A DNA stretch of 64,000 nucleotides, from assembly GCF_003236395.1 (NCBI RefSeq), contig NZ_POUD01000001.1, positions 62,001-126,000 of the forward strand, given 5' to 3'. This document shows positions 34,204 to 42,480 of this stretch, in pieces (positions within the stretch are counted from its first letter, which is position 1; each line of letters begins with the position of its first letter). The stretch is from Nonomuraea aridisoli (GTDB taxonomy: Bacteria; Actinomycetota; Actinomycetes; Streptosporangiales; Streptosporangiaceae). The notes beneath the pieces are model-generated. The model did no database searches and was not told the origin of the DNA. It was given only the letters and a program-made list of their open reading frames with translations. The position numbers and the translations under genes were made by a program.

Positions 34204-36570
34204 GTGCACGATCGTCAGCAGCCCGCCGATGAGGAGACCGGTCTCGGGCGGCTCGCTGCCACCGTGGATCGGCTGCGTCGCCAGGTACGCGAGGCGCACG
34301 CCGCGGCCGACGGCCGCGCCCTGATCGAGCTCGCCAAGGGCATCCTGGTGGAACGGCTGCGCCTCAGCCCCGTCGAGGCGGCCCGGCAGCTCGCGGCGCT
34401 CGCCGAACGGGCCAGCCTCACCCCACTGGAGCTGGCCGCCGACATCGTCAACGAGGCGGCTCAGGATCGTCTCACGGAGGCGGCAGGCCGCTTCCTGACC
34501 GAGGCCGGCGGGGGCGGCGGCTCGCCCGTGAGGCAGGACGAGCCGGAAGACCCCTCCGCCGCCGTCCGGCTGCGTACGGCCGAGAGCGGCATCCTGTCCG
34601 CGCGCGACACCCAGGCGGTCAGCGAGTCCCTGCTGGAGCACGCGCTGGCCCCGCTGGGCGCCACCGCGGTCGCGGTGTGGGCCGCCGGCGGGGACGGTTC
34701 CCTCACGCTGGCCGGCTCGGCCGGGTTCGCCACCGGCCAGGCCATGCGGTGGCGCTACGTGCCCCCGGGTGTCGCCACGCCCGCCCGGCAGGCCCTCGTG
34801 GAGCGACGTAGCGTCTGGTTCGGCGATCTGTCGGAGGCGGGCCTGCCCTCGATCGGGCACCACGCGGGAGACCGTGCGGGCCGGGTGGCCGTACCCGCCG
34901 GCACGGGCGGCCGCATCCTGGGCGTGCTGGAGATCAGCTGGCCGCACCGTTTGAGGCCGCAGCCGCCGCAGATCGAGCGTCAGGTGGAGGCGCTGGCCGA
35001 GCTGGTCGCCCACACGCTCGAATCCCATCCGTTGATCGCGCCGCCGCTGCCCGACTCCGAGCTGGTGGACCTGGCCAACGGCCTGCACGACCCCGTACTC
35101 ATCCTGCGTCCGCACCTCGACGTCGACGGGCGGCTGGCCGACTTCCGCATCCAGCACACCAACGCCGGCTTCGTCGACTTCGCCGGGCGCCCCCGCAGCG
35201 CCGTCCATGGCGCGCTGCTGCTGGAGGCGTACCCGATGGCCGCGGGAGAGGGCGGGCTGTTCGAGAAGGTCGAGCATGTGCACGCCACCGGCGAGCCGTT
35301 CCGCGCGGAGCGGATGCCGCTGACCGCGCTGATCGACGAGGTGCCGCTGACCGCCATCGCCGACGTCAGCATCAGCAGGCACGGCGACACCGTCCTGATG
35401 GTGTGGCGGGTGCTCGACGAGGCGGCACGTGTGGCCGGGCTGCTCCAGCACGCCCAGCGCCTCGGCCGCATCGGCGGCTTCGAGGAGAACCTGGTCACCG
35501 CGGAGATCACCTGGAGCGCCCACCTCTACTCCCTGCTCGGCCTGCCGCCCACCGCCAGCCCGATCCCGCTGCAGCAGCTGCCCCGGCACACCCACCCGGA
35601 CGACGCCTTGGCCATCGTCCGGTTCCTGCGTACGTTGTTGCACCGCCACCTGCCCACGTCGGTGGCCTTCCGGTTCCAGCGGCCCGACGGTGTCTCGCGG
35701 CACATCCGGGTCGTGGCCGAGCCGGTGCTGGACGCCCATGGCGCCCTCCTCAGCGTGCGGGGCGCGTACCAGGACATCTCCGCGCAGCACTGGACGGAGG
35801 TCGCGCTGGCCGCCACGCGGGACCAGCTCGCGCACTCCGAGCAGCAGTCCGCCGCGCGCAACCGGCTCGCCCTGCAGCTCCAGCACGCCATCATGCCGCC
35901 GACGCACGGCCCGATCGAGGCGTTCGACCTCAAGATCGCCGTCCGGTACCGCCCCGCCGAGGGCGAGCACCTCGTCGGCGGCGACTGGTACGACTGCGTG
36001 GTGCTGCCGTCCAAGCAGGTGCTGCTGTCGATCGGCGACGTGGCCGGCCACGGGATCGACGCGGCCACCGGCATGGTCGTCCTGCGTAACGCGCTGCGCG
36101 GGCTGGCCACCACCGGGGCCGGCCCGGCGCAGTTGCTGACCTGGCTCAACCTCGTCGCCCACCACCTGACCGAGCAGGTCACGGCCACGGCCATCTGCGC
36201 GTTGTTCGACCCGGTGACCCGTACGCTGCGCTGGGCCCGCGCCGGCCACTTCCCGCCGATCATGATCAGGGATCGGCAGGCGTCGGAGATCCCGCTCATC
36301 GACGGCCTGCTGCTCGGCGCGCTCTCCGACGCGCACTACGAGGAGGGCAGCCTGCATCTGGAGAAGGACGACGTGCTGCTCATGTACACCGACGGTCTGA
36401 TCGAGCGGAAGGACCGCAGCCTGGAGCATTCGCAGCGGCACCTGCTCACCGTGGCGGAGACGGCCACGGCCACCACCGGCACGCTGGAGCAGCGGCTCGA
36501 CCACCTGTTCACCTACAGCAAGTCGGACACCGACGACGACACCTGCGTCATCGCCATCCAGCTGCGCTGA
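34204..36570 (+). CDS. ANTAR-GAF-PAS-SpoIIE (PP2C-type) phosphatase
   Basis: This is a 788-residue regulator. Residues about 15-80 resemble an ANTAR RNA-binding module (ALIELAKGILVERLRLSPVEAAR). A GAF-like region covers about 130-280 and PAS-like segments about 290-550 (RIGGFEENLVTAEITWSAHL). The C-terminal 230 residues are a SpoIIE-type phosphatase with metal-binding aspartates in GGDWYDCV and GDVAGHGID and a final DDDTCVIAIQL. Such proteins dephosphorylate anti-sigma-factor antagonists, releasing stress sigma factors. The GTG at 34204 follows GAGGAG. It lies 47 nt after the hybrid kinase gene, suggesting one osmotic or stress signalling unit. Confidence 0.9.
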   Translation: MHDRQQPADEETGLGRLAATVDRLRRQVREAHAAADGRALIELAKGILVERLRLSPVEAARQLAALAERASLTPLELAADIVNEAAQDRLTEAAGRFLTEAGGGGGSPVRQDEPEDPSAAVRLRTAESGILSARDTQAVSESLLEHALAPLGATAVAVWAAGGDGSLTLAGSAGFATGQAMRWRYVPPGVATPARQALVERRSVWFGDLSEAGLPSIGHHAGDRAGRVAVPAGTGGRILGVLEISWPHRLRPQPPQIERQVEALAELVAHTLESHPLIAPPLPDSELVDLANGLHDPVLILRPHLDVDGRLADFRIQHTNAGFVDFAGRPRSAVHGALLLEAYPMAAGEGGLFEKVEHVHATGEPFRAERMPLTALIDEVPLTAIADVSISRHGDTVLMVWRVLDEAARVAGLLQHAQRLGRIGGFEENLVTAEITWSAHLYSLLGLPPTASPIPLQQLPRHTHPDDALAIVRFLRTLLHRHLPTSVAFRFQRPDGVSRHIRVVAEPVLDAHGALLSVRGAYQDISAQHWTEVALAATRDQLAHSEQQSAARNRLALQLQHAIMPPTHGPIEAFDLKIAVRYRPAEGEHLVGGDWYDCVVLPSKQVLLSIGDVAGHGIDAATGMVVLRNALRGLATTGAGPAQLLTWLNLVAHHLTEQVTATAICALFDPVTRTLRWARAGHFPPIMIRDRQASEIPLIDGLLLGALSDAHYEEGSLHLEKDDVLLMYTDGLIERKDRSLEHSQRHLLTVAETATATTGTLEQRLDHLFTYSKSDTDDDTCVIAIQLR

Positions 36571-36580
36571 CACAGACGCG

Positions 36581-36640
36581 CCCCGCTTCGCGAGATCCGG
36601 CCGTCATGGGTGCGGACACCCGAAAGGGGCAGCGGGGTTT
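36581..36640 (+). terminator. possible terminator after the phosphatase gene
   Basis: CCCCGCT (36581-36587) pairs with AGCGGGG (36631-36637), which is followed by TTT. An inner GGGTG-CGGA-CACCC hairpin (36608-36621) lies within the loop. Confidence 0.4.
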
Positions 36641-36696
36641 GTCACCGCCGTCCTCTACTCTCCGACCCTGTTGATCAAGACGGGGAGGCGAGGCCG

Positions 36697-37869
36697 ATGG
36701 CGCGGTTGTTACGCGGTTGCGATGACGACGTATGGGTGCAGTTCGGGCTGCTGGGGGTCTTCTTCGAACGCGGCGACGAGGATCTCGCCCTGCAGAGCCC
36801 CGACGGTGAGGATCATCCCGCGGCCGTCCGGCTGGAGGCGTGGGACGCGCCGCCGCCCGATCCCGGGGCTCCCTGGAGCCTGGTCGAGGAGACCACCGTC
36901 GAGGGCGGCACCGGGTTCGTCGCCGCGGGTTCGGCGGCCGAGGAGGCGAGCCGGCGGCTGATCATCGGCCCGCCCCACTTCCTGTACGGCGTCACCGCGC
37001 ATGTCCAGCCCGGCGAGGAGCTGCCGGAGTTCGTCTCCGACGAGCAGTTCGAGCGGGCGTGGGAGGAGCGCGCGCCCGAGCAGTGGCTGATCAGGTTCTG
37101 GCCCGTCCGCGACGTCTTCGACCCGGCCCGGCACGCCCGTCCCGACGGGGCGCACGGCCGGCGGCCCCGCCCCGTCGAGGTGCCGGTCTCCACCGCCGGG
37201 CAATGGCCCGCGGCGCGGATCAGCCCCCGGCAGGCGGCCCTGGAGGAGCACCTCGCCCGCCAAGGGATGACCATGGCCGACTTCCTGACCGACCAGGGCC
37301 TGCCGCCGGACCTGCCCTTCGACCGGTGGCAGGCGGCGATGGCGGAGCGGGAGGCGCCCGCCCTCGCCGCACGCGAAGGATGGCCGCTCTGGCTGACCGA
37401 GCTCGTCCGGACGTATGCGCACGTCGTCGGCCACCGGCATCGCCTGACGGAAGAGGCCGAGCACTGGGACGAAGAGGGGCGTGCGGTGCGGGCCCAGGAC
37501 CTCGCCGAGTCCCTGTACGCCGCCGAGATCCTCAACCCGGACGGCACCACCTTCACCGCCGACGTCCAGGCGTACGATCCGCAGCCGGGCGAAACGTACC
37601 GGGGCTGGCGCTGGGACTACGCCCATCGGCCCCGCCGTGAGACCTTCGGCGTCGGCCGGCGCGTCGTCTGCCACGACACCATGAGCGGGAAAGTCCTGGT
37701 CACCGGCATCGTGACGGTCCTGGGCCGTGACAGGCAGGGCGGCTATGAGGTCCGCGACGCCACCCCGGCAGAAGCGGCCCGCCTCCGCTGCGCCGAAGAG
37801 GCGTGGAGCGACGGACGGCTCCGGCCAACAGGACCCACAGTTGGGGACCGATCAGTTCCTTACTGGTAG
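36697..37869 (+). CDS. hypothetical protein
   Basis: This is a 390-residue soluble, acidic protein with no signal peptide or membrane helix. I recognise no family. The N-terminal half reads VWVQFGLLGVFFERGDEDLA and PHFLYGVTAHVQPGEELPEF. The C-terminal half has RGWRWDYAHRPRRETFGVG and VTGIVTVLGRDRQGGYEVRD, which look like small beta domains. The ATG at 36697 was chosen because GGGAGG lies 9 nt upstream. An earlier in-frame ATG has no ribosome site. Its last codons run through the first TetR operator, so the downstream regulator may repress its tail region. Confidence 0.65.
   Translation: MARLLRGCDDDVWVQFGLLGVFFERGDEDLALQSPDGEDHPAAVRLEAWDAPPPDPGAPWSLVEETTVEGGTGFVAAGSAAEEASRRLIIGPPHFLYGVTAHVQPGEELPEFVSDEQFERAWEERAPEQWLIRFWPVRDVFDPARHARPDGAHGRRPRPVEVPVSTAGQWPAARISPRQAALEEHLARQGMTMADFLTDQGLPPDLPFDRWQAAMAEREAPALAAREGWPLWLTELVRTYAHVVGHRHRLTEEAEHWDEEGRAVRAQDLAESLYAAEILNPDGTTFTADVQAYDPQPGETYRGWRWDYAHRPRRETFGVGRRVVCHDTMSGKVLVTGIVTVLGRDRQGGYEVRDATPAEAARLRCAEEAWSDGRLRPTGPTVGDRSVPYW
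37845..37866. promoter_or_regulatory. putative TetR operator 1
   Basis: GGACCGATCAGTTCCTTACTGG lies 12 nt upstream of the tetR start. It matches the site before the SDR gene (38475-38497) at GATCAGT and at the trailing TACTGG. This suggests autoregulation. Confidence 0.55.
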
Positions 37870-37878
37870 AGTCGTCGC

Positions 37879-38454
37879 ATGGGCAGGCCAAGGACGTTCG
37901 ACATCGACGCGGCGGTGGACCGCGCGATGGAGTTGTTCTGGCGCCAGGGGTTCGAGGCCACCTCGACCGAGGACCTCGTGGCGGGTCTCGGCATCACCCG
38001 GGGCAGCCTGTACAAAGCGTTCGGCTCCAAGGAGCAGCTCTACGCGCTGGCGCTTCGCCGCTACTGCGAGCGCCACGCGACAGGGCTGATCGAGATCTTG
38101 GAACGGGCGGAGCGGGCGCGTCCGGCCATCCGGGCGGTGCTGCTGGAATTAGTGGAGGCCGACCTGACCGACCCGGAGCGGGGGTGCCTGCTGGTCAACG
38201 CGGCCACGGAGCGCTCGGCGCATCCCGACACGGTGCGGCAGGTCTCCAGCACGATGGGCCAGATCGAGGCGGCCCTGACCGGAGCGCTGGAGCGGGCCCG
38301 GGCCCGCGGGGAGATCGCGGCGGACCGGAGCCCGCGGGAGCTGGCCCAGTTCCTCACCACGTTCCTGCAGGGCCTGCGGGTGATGGGCAAGGCCCGCGCG
38401 GATCGTGCGTTCCTCGAGAACGCCGTCGAGGTCGCCCTGGGCGCGCTCGACTGA
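37879..38454 (+). CDS. TetR-family transcriptional regulator
   Basis: This 191-residue repressor has the TetR helix-turn-helix in TSTEDLVAGLGITRGSLYKAFGSKEQLYALAL (residues about 32-63). The C-terminal half is the ligand and dimer domain, with RGCLLVNAATERS typical of the AcrR/NemR-like group that responds to toxic organics. It is followed after 51 nt by a short-chain dehydrogenase. Near-identical sites lie before both genes, so it most likely represses itself and the dehydrogenase until an inducer binds. Confidence 0.9.
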   Translation: MGRPRTFDIDAAVDRAMELFWRQGFEATSTEDLVAGLGITRGSLYKAFGSKEQLYALALRRYCERHATGLIEILERAERARPAIRAVLLELVEADLTDPERGCLLVNAATERSAHPDTVRQVSSTMGQIEAALTGALERARARGEIAADRSPRELAQFLTTFLQGLRVMGKARADRAFLENAVEVALGALD

Positions 38455-38474
38455 CTTTTTTGTTACCCGAATTT

Positions 38475-38497
38475 GGAACTGATCAGTCTACTACTGG
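38475..38497. promoter_or_regulatory. putative TetR operator 2
   Basis: GGAACTGATCAGTCTACTACTG begins the site, which ends in GG and contains the perfect palindrome ACTGATCAGT. It shares GATCAGT and the trailing TACTGG with operator 1 and lies 9-31 nt before the SDR start. Confidence 0.6.
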
Positions 38498-38505
38498 GAG
38501 TTGTC

Positions 38506-39294
38506 ATGAATCTCGAACTGCAGGACAAGGTCGCCGTCGTCACCGGCGCGAGCAAGGGCATCGGCCTCGCCACCACGGCGGCGTTCATCGGGGAGGGCGC
38601 GCACGTCGTGGCGACCAGCCGTACGAGCACTCCCGAGCTCGACGCCCTGGCCGCGCGCGGCGCCACCGTGGTCCTCGCCGACATCGCCGACGCGGACACC
38701 CCGCGGCGGCTCGTCGAGGCCGCGCTGGAGACGTACGGGCGCCTGGACGTGCTGGTCAACAACGTCGGCTACGGCGGCGTCCGGACGAGCTTCCTCGACA
38801 TCGACGACGCGGAGTGGGCGCGGATGTTCGACGTGACCTTCTTCAGCGCCGTGCGCACCAGCAGGGCAGCCCTGCCCGCGCTGCTGGAAGCCGGTGGCGC
38901 GATCGTCAACATCACCAGCATCAACGCCCGGCTGCCGTTCCCGATGGTGGTGGACTACTCGGCGGCCAAGGCCGCGATGGCCAACCTGACCAAGTCTCTG
39001 TCGGAGGAGTTCGCGCCGCGTGGCGTGCGGGTCAACGCCGTCGCGCCCGGCCCGGTGCGGACGCCGTTCTGGACGGCGCCGGGCGGCTTCGCGGACGCGG
39101 TCGCGGCCGGCGCCGGCGTCACCGCCCAGCAGGCGCTCGACGAGGTCGTGCCGCAGAGCATGGGGATCAGCACCGGCCGGGTCACCGAGCCCGGCGAGGT
39201 CGCCGACCTGGTGCTGTTCCTCGCCTCCGCCCGCTCGGCCAACACCAGCGGCGCCGAGTTCACCATCGACGGCGGCCAGGTCAAGACCCTCTGA
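38506..39294 (+). CDS. short-chain dehydrogenase/reductase
   Basis: This is a 262-residue classical SDR. The cofactor loop is TGASKGIG (residues 13-20), NNVG lies in the central sheet, and the catalytic Ser is in VNITSINA. The catalytic Tyr and Lys are in DYSAAKAAM, and DGGQVKTL is at the C-terminus. An Arg-Thr after the second strand (ATSRTST) suggests NADP preference, which is inference. The ATG at 38506 follows GGGAG. It forms a regulatory pair with the TetR gene, possibly for detoxification of a carbonyl compound. The substrate is unknown. Confidence 0.88.
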   Translation: MNLELQDKVAVVTGASKGIGLATTAAFIGEGAHVVATSRTSTPELDALAARGATVVLADIADADTPRRLVEAALETYGRLDVLVNNVGYGGVRTSFLDIDDAEWARMFDVTFFSAVRTSRAALPALLEAGGAIVNITSINARLPFPMVVDYSAAKAAMANLTKSLSEEFAPRGVRVNAVAPGPVRTPFWTAPGGFADAVAAGAGVTAQQALDEVVPQSMGISTGRVTEPGEVADLVLFLASARSANTSGAEFTIDGGQVKTL

Positions 39295-39320
39295 CCCGGA
39301 CGACGGAGGCCGGAGAGCCC

Positions 39321-40643
39321 TCAGCCGGTGGATGGCGTCGGTGTCTTCCGGCCGGCGCTCTCCTCCTCCGGCGCGGCGATCTTCCGGATGCCGAACAGGG
39401 AGAGCAGGGTGATCAGGCACAGCGCGGACACGTACAGGGCGATCGCGGTCGAGGATTGATAGGTCTCGAAGAGGGTGGTGGCCACGATGGGGGTCAGCGC
39501 GCCGCCGATCATGCCGCCGAGCTGGTAGGCGATGGAGATGCCGCTGTAGCGGTAGCGCACGTCGAAGATCTCGGTGAACAGACCGCCCTGCGCGCCCGCC
39601 ATGAGGCCCTGCACGACCGCGGCCACGACGAACGCCACCAGCGCGGCGCCCCAGTCACCCGTGTTGACCAGGGCGAACATCGGCACCGGCCAGATCACGG
39701 CGGTCACCGCGCCCAGGATGTACATCCGCTTGGAGCCGAACCGGTCCGACAGCGCGGCCGACGCGATGATCGTGCCGATCCACACCACTGTGGAGGCCAG
39801 GATCAGCGTGAGCAACGTGCTGCGCTCGAAGCCCACCACGGTCGTGCCGTACGTGAGCATGTAGACGATCACGGTGTAGCCGACCGCGGGGGCCGCGATC
39901 GAGGCCAGGCTGGCCAGCGTCAGGTTGCGCGGCTGCCGCCGGGCCAGCTCGGTGAAGGGCACCCTGCTGGTGGCGTTCTGCTGCTTGACGCGCTCGAACT
40001 CGGGCGCGTCCTGCAGCCGGCGGCGGACCACGACGCCGAGGATCACCAGCAGCACGCTGAGCAGGAAGGGGATGCGCCAGCCGTACGACAGGAAGTCCTC
40101 GTCGGACAGGCCGGAGACGGCGAGGAAGGCCAGGTTCGAGGTGAGCACCCCGATCGGCACGCCGAACTGGGCGAAGCTGCCGTAGACGGCGCGGCGGCGG
40201 GGCGAGGCGTGCTCGGTGGCGATCAGGATGGCGCCGCCCCACTCTCCGCCCACGCCGAAGCCCTGCACGATGCGCAGGACGACCAGCAACAGCGGCGCCC
40301 CGATGCCGATGGCGGCGTACGTGGGCAGCAGGCCGATCGCGAACGTCGCCCCACCGGTCAGCACCAGGGTGAGGATCAGCATCGATTTGCGGCCGATCCG
40401 GTCGCCGAAGTGACCGATGATCGCCCCGCCGAGCGGGCGGGCGACGAATCCGACCGCGAACGTGGCGAACGCGGCGAGCGTGCCGGCCGCGCTGGAGGCC
40501 TGCGGGAAGAAGAGGGTGCCGAACGCCAGCGCCGCGGCGGTGCCGAAGATGTAGTAGTCGTACCACTCGATCGACGTGCCGACGAAGCTCGCCGCGAAGA
40601 GACTCTTGGTCGATGGTTGCCTGGCGGATGCGGGGGAAGCCAC
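39321..40643 (-). CDS. MHS-family MFS transporter (organic/aromatic acid:H+ symporter)
   Basis: This 440-residue transporter has 12 predicted helices and the metabolite:H+ symporter signatures: SFVGTSIEWYDYYIFGTAA in helix 1, GHFGDRIGRKSMLI in loop 2/3 and RIVQGFGVGGEWGGA in helix 4. The MHS family takes up acids such as shikimate, alpha-ketoglutarate, phthalate and methylmuconolactone. The GTG at 40643 was chosen because GAGGAG lies 7 nt upstream. It follows the benzoylformate decarboxylase gene on the same strand, and a copy of the cluster motif lies between them. It is therefore the likely uptake system for the aromatic acid degraded here. Confidence 0.85.
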   Translation of the reverse strand: MASPASARQPSTKSLFAASFVGTSIEWYDYYIFGTAAALAFGTLFFPQASSAAGTLAAFATFAVGFVARPLGGAIIGHFGDRIGRKSMLILTLVLTGGATFAIGLLPTYAAIGIGAPLLLVVLRIVQGFGVGGEWGGAILIATEHASPRRRAVYGSFAQFGVPIGVLTSNLAFLAVSGLSDEDFLSYGWRIPFLLSVLLVILGVVVRRRLQDAPEFERVKQQNATSRVPFTELARRQPRNLTLASLASIAAPAVGYTVIVYMLTYGTTVVGFERSTLLTLILASTVVWIGTIIASAALSDRFGSKRMYILGAVTAVIWPVPMFALVNTGDWGAALVAFVVAAVVQGLMAGAQGGLFTEIFDVRYRYSGISIAYQLGGMIGGALTPIVATTLFETYQSSTAIALYVSALCLITLLSLFGIRKIAAPEEESAGRKTPTPSTG

Positions 40644-40762
40644 GGGGGTGCTCCTCGAACAGGCGGAGGGGGGCGAGTCCCTGTGTGACGAAGATCTCAC
40701 AGGTGGACTAAATGTAAACGCGCTGCCCCGGTCGTTCGTCAGTCTTTCGACGGTGGCCCGTC

Positions 40763-40778
40763 TACGTCATATGTCGCA
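40763..40778. promoter_or_regulatory. aromatic-cluster motif, site A
   Basis: TACGTCATATGTCGCA lies in the gap upstream of the MHS transporter. It shares GTCAT-W-TGTCGC with site B at 44707 and site D at 49394. Confidence 0.55.
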
Positions 40779-40789
40779 CGGCAGGCTCG

Positions 40790-42385
40790 TCACCCGAGCG
40801 GACGGGTCTCCGCCCTGATCGGCACCTCCAGCAGCCGCGGCCCGCGTCCCGGCTTCGCCAGTTCGGCGGCCAGCTCCTTCCCCTCCGACACGCGTCGCGC
40901 GGGCATGCCGTAGCCCTCGGCGATCCGGACGACGTCCAGGCCGGGCAGGTCCAGGCCGGGGGCGTCCGTCACGCCGAGCTGGGAGACGAAGCCGCGCAAC
41001 GCTCCGTAGGCGCCGTTGTTCAGCACGACGAAGGTGACGGGCAGGTGCTCCTGGACCGCGGTCCACAAGCCGGCCACCCCGTACTGGGCCGCGCCGTCGC
41101 CGAGCACGGCGACCACGGGCCGGCCCGGGTCGGCGAGCGCCACCCCGACGGCCGCGGGAAGCCCGAAGCCGAGCCCGCCCGCGGCCGGGAAGAACATGCT
41201 GCGGGGGCGATCGAGGTCGAGCTGCTCCCAGAACTGCGCGGTGTTCGAGGTGGACTCGTTGACCAGGCGCACGTCGCGGGGCAGGCAGCGCGCCATGCAC
41301 GCGAACACCGCGCCGGCGGTGAAGGGCGCCGCGTCCTCCAGCGGCGGGCCGGACCGGTCCACGGGCGCGGGCGCCGGTCGCGCGGGCGGGTCCGGGATCG
41401 CGTCGAGCAGCTGGCCGGCCACCGCCCCGACGTCGGCGACGAGCGCGTCACCGAACGCGCTCCTGGCCGCCGCCTCCGGGTCGCCGCCCACCGCGATGAG
41501 GTCGGCGCCCTCCGGCAGCCACGGACCGGGCCGGTAGGCGTGGTAGCGGAAGACGGGGGCGCCGAGCACGAGCACCAGGTCGTGGCCGGCGAGGCGCTCG
41601 GCGACGCCCGCGATGCTCGGCGGCAGCACGCCTCGCCACAGCGGGTGGCGGGTGGGGAACGGGCAGCGCGGCGGGGTGGGCGCGGTCCACACCGGCGCCC
41701 GCAGCCGCTCGGCCAGCGCGACCACCAGGGCGAAGGCGTTCTCCTCGTCCGCCTCGGGACCGACCACCAGCACGGGCGCCTTCGCCTGCCGCAGGCGGCC
41801 GGCCGTCTCCGCCAGCACCTCCGCCGACAGGGCGCCGGCGGCGCGGACGCGGCGCGAGGCCAGGCGGGAGATCTGGCCGGCGTCCGCCTCCCGCGCCCAG
41901 TCGTCCCACGGAAGGGACACGAACACCGGACCGGCCGGCGGCAGCGTGGCCAGGTGGAAGGCCTGCGACAGGGCGCGCGGCACGTCCTGCGGACCGGGCG
42001 GCTCGAACGCCCACTTGACGTGCGGCTCGGGCACGCGGGTCATGGCCGGCTCGCCGAGCACCACGCCCAGCCCGATCATGGACCGCGCCTGCTGCCCGGC
42101 GGTGATCACCAGCGGCGTCTGCGAGGCGCGGGCGTTGGCCAGGTTGCCCATCGCGTTGCCCAGCCCCGCCGCGGAGTGCAGGTTGACCAGCGCCGGCCGG
42201 CCACGGGCCTGGGCGTAGCCGTCGGCCATGGCGAGGACCGCCCCCTCGTGCAGCCCGAGCACGTAGCGGAAGTCCGGCGGGAAGCCGTCCAGGAAGGGCA
42301 GTTCGTTCGATCCGGGATTGCCGAAGACGGTCGTCAGCCCCCACGTACGCAGCAGGTGGTACGTGGTCTCGCGCACGGTCGGCAT
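40790..42385 (-). CDS. mdlC: benzoylformate decarboxylase
   Basis: This 531-residue thiamine-diphosphate enzyme decarboxylates phenylglyoxylates to benzaldehydes. Active-site residues of the Pseudomonas putida enzyme are present at identical positions: Ser26 (GNPGSNELPFL), Glu47 (LHEGAVLAMADGYA) and His70 (NLHSAAGLGNAMG). The region around the second His is conserved as PRCPFPTRHPLWRG. The cofactor motif is GDGAAQYGVAGLW to VVLNNGAYG. With the aldehyde dehydrogenase at 44890 it would turn a benzoylformate into a benzoate. In this context a hydroxy- or methoxy-substituted substrate is likely (inference). It is divergent from the sensor kinase gene. Confidence 0.9.
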   Translation of the reverse strand: MPTVRETTYHLLRTWGLTTVFGNPGSNELPFLDGFPPDFRYVLGLHEGAVLAMADGYAQARGRPALVNLHSAAGLGNAMGNLANARASQTPLVITAGQQARSMIGLGVVLGEPAMTRVPEPHVKWAFEPPGPQDVPRALSQAFHLATLPPAGPVFVSLPWDDWAREADAGQISRLASRRVRAAGALSAEVLAETAGRLRQAKAPVLVVGPEADEENAFALVVALAERLRAPVWTAPTPPRCPFPTRHPLWRGVLPPSIAGVAERLAGHDLVLVLGAPVFRYHAYRPGPWLPEGADLIAVGGDPEAAARSAFGDALVADVGAVAGQLLDAIPDPPARPAPAPVDRSGPPLEDAAPFTAGAVFACMARCLPRDVRLVNESTSNTAQFWEQLDLDRPRSMFFPAAGGLGFGLPAAVGVALADPGRPVVAVLGDGAAQYGVAGLWTAVQEHLPVTFVVLNNGAYGALRGFVSQLGVTDAPGLDLPGLDVVRIAEGYGMPARRVSEGKELAAELAKPGRGPRLLEVPIRAETRPLG

Positions 42386-42480
42386 GTGCTGCACTCTCCA
42401 GACTGACCTCGGACGTGTCAATGCCCGGCCGGTGATCCAGAGGAGTTGGCTCACAGGGGGGCCGGGGCGATGATGAGGGT

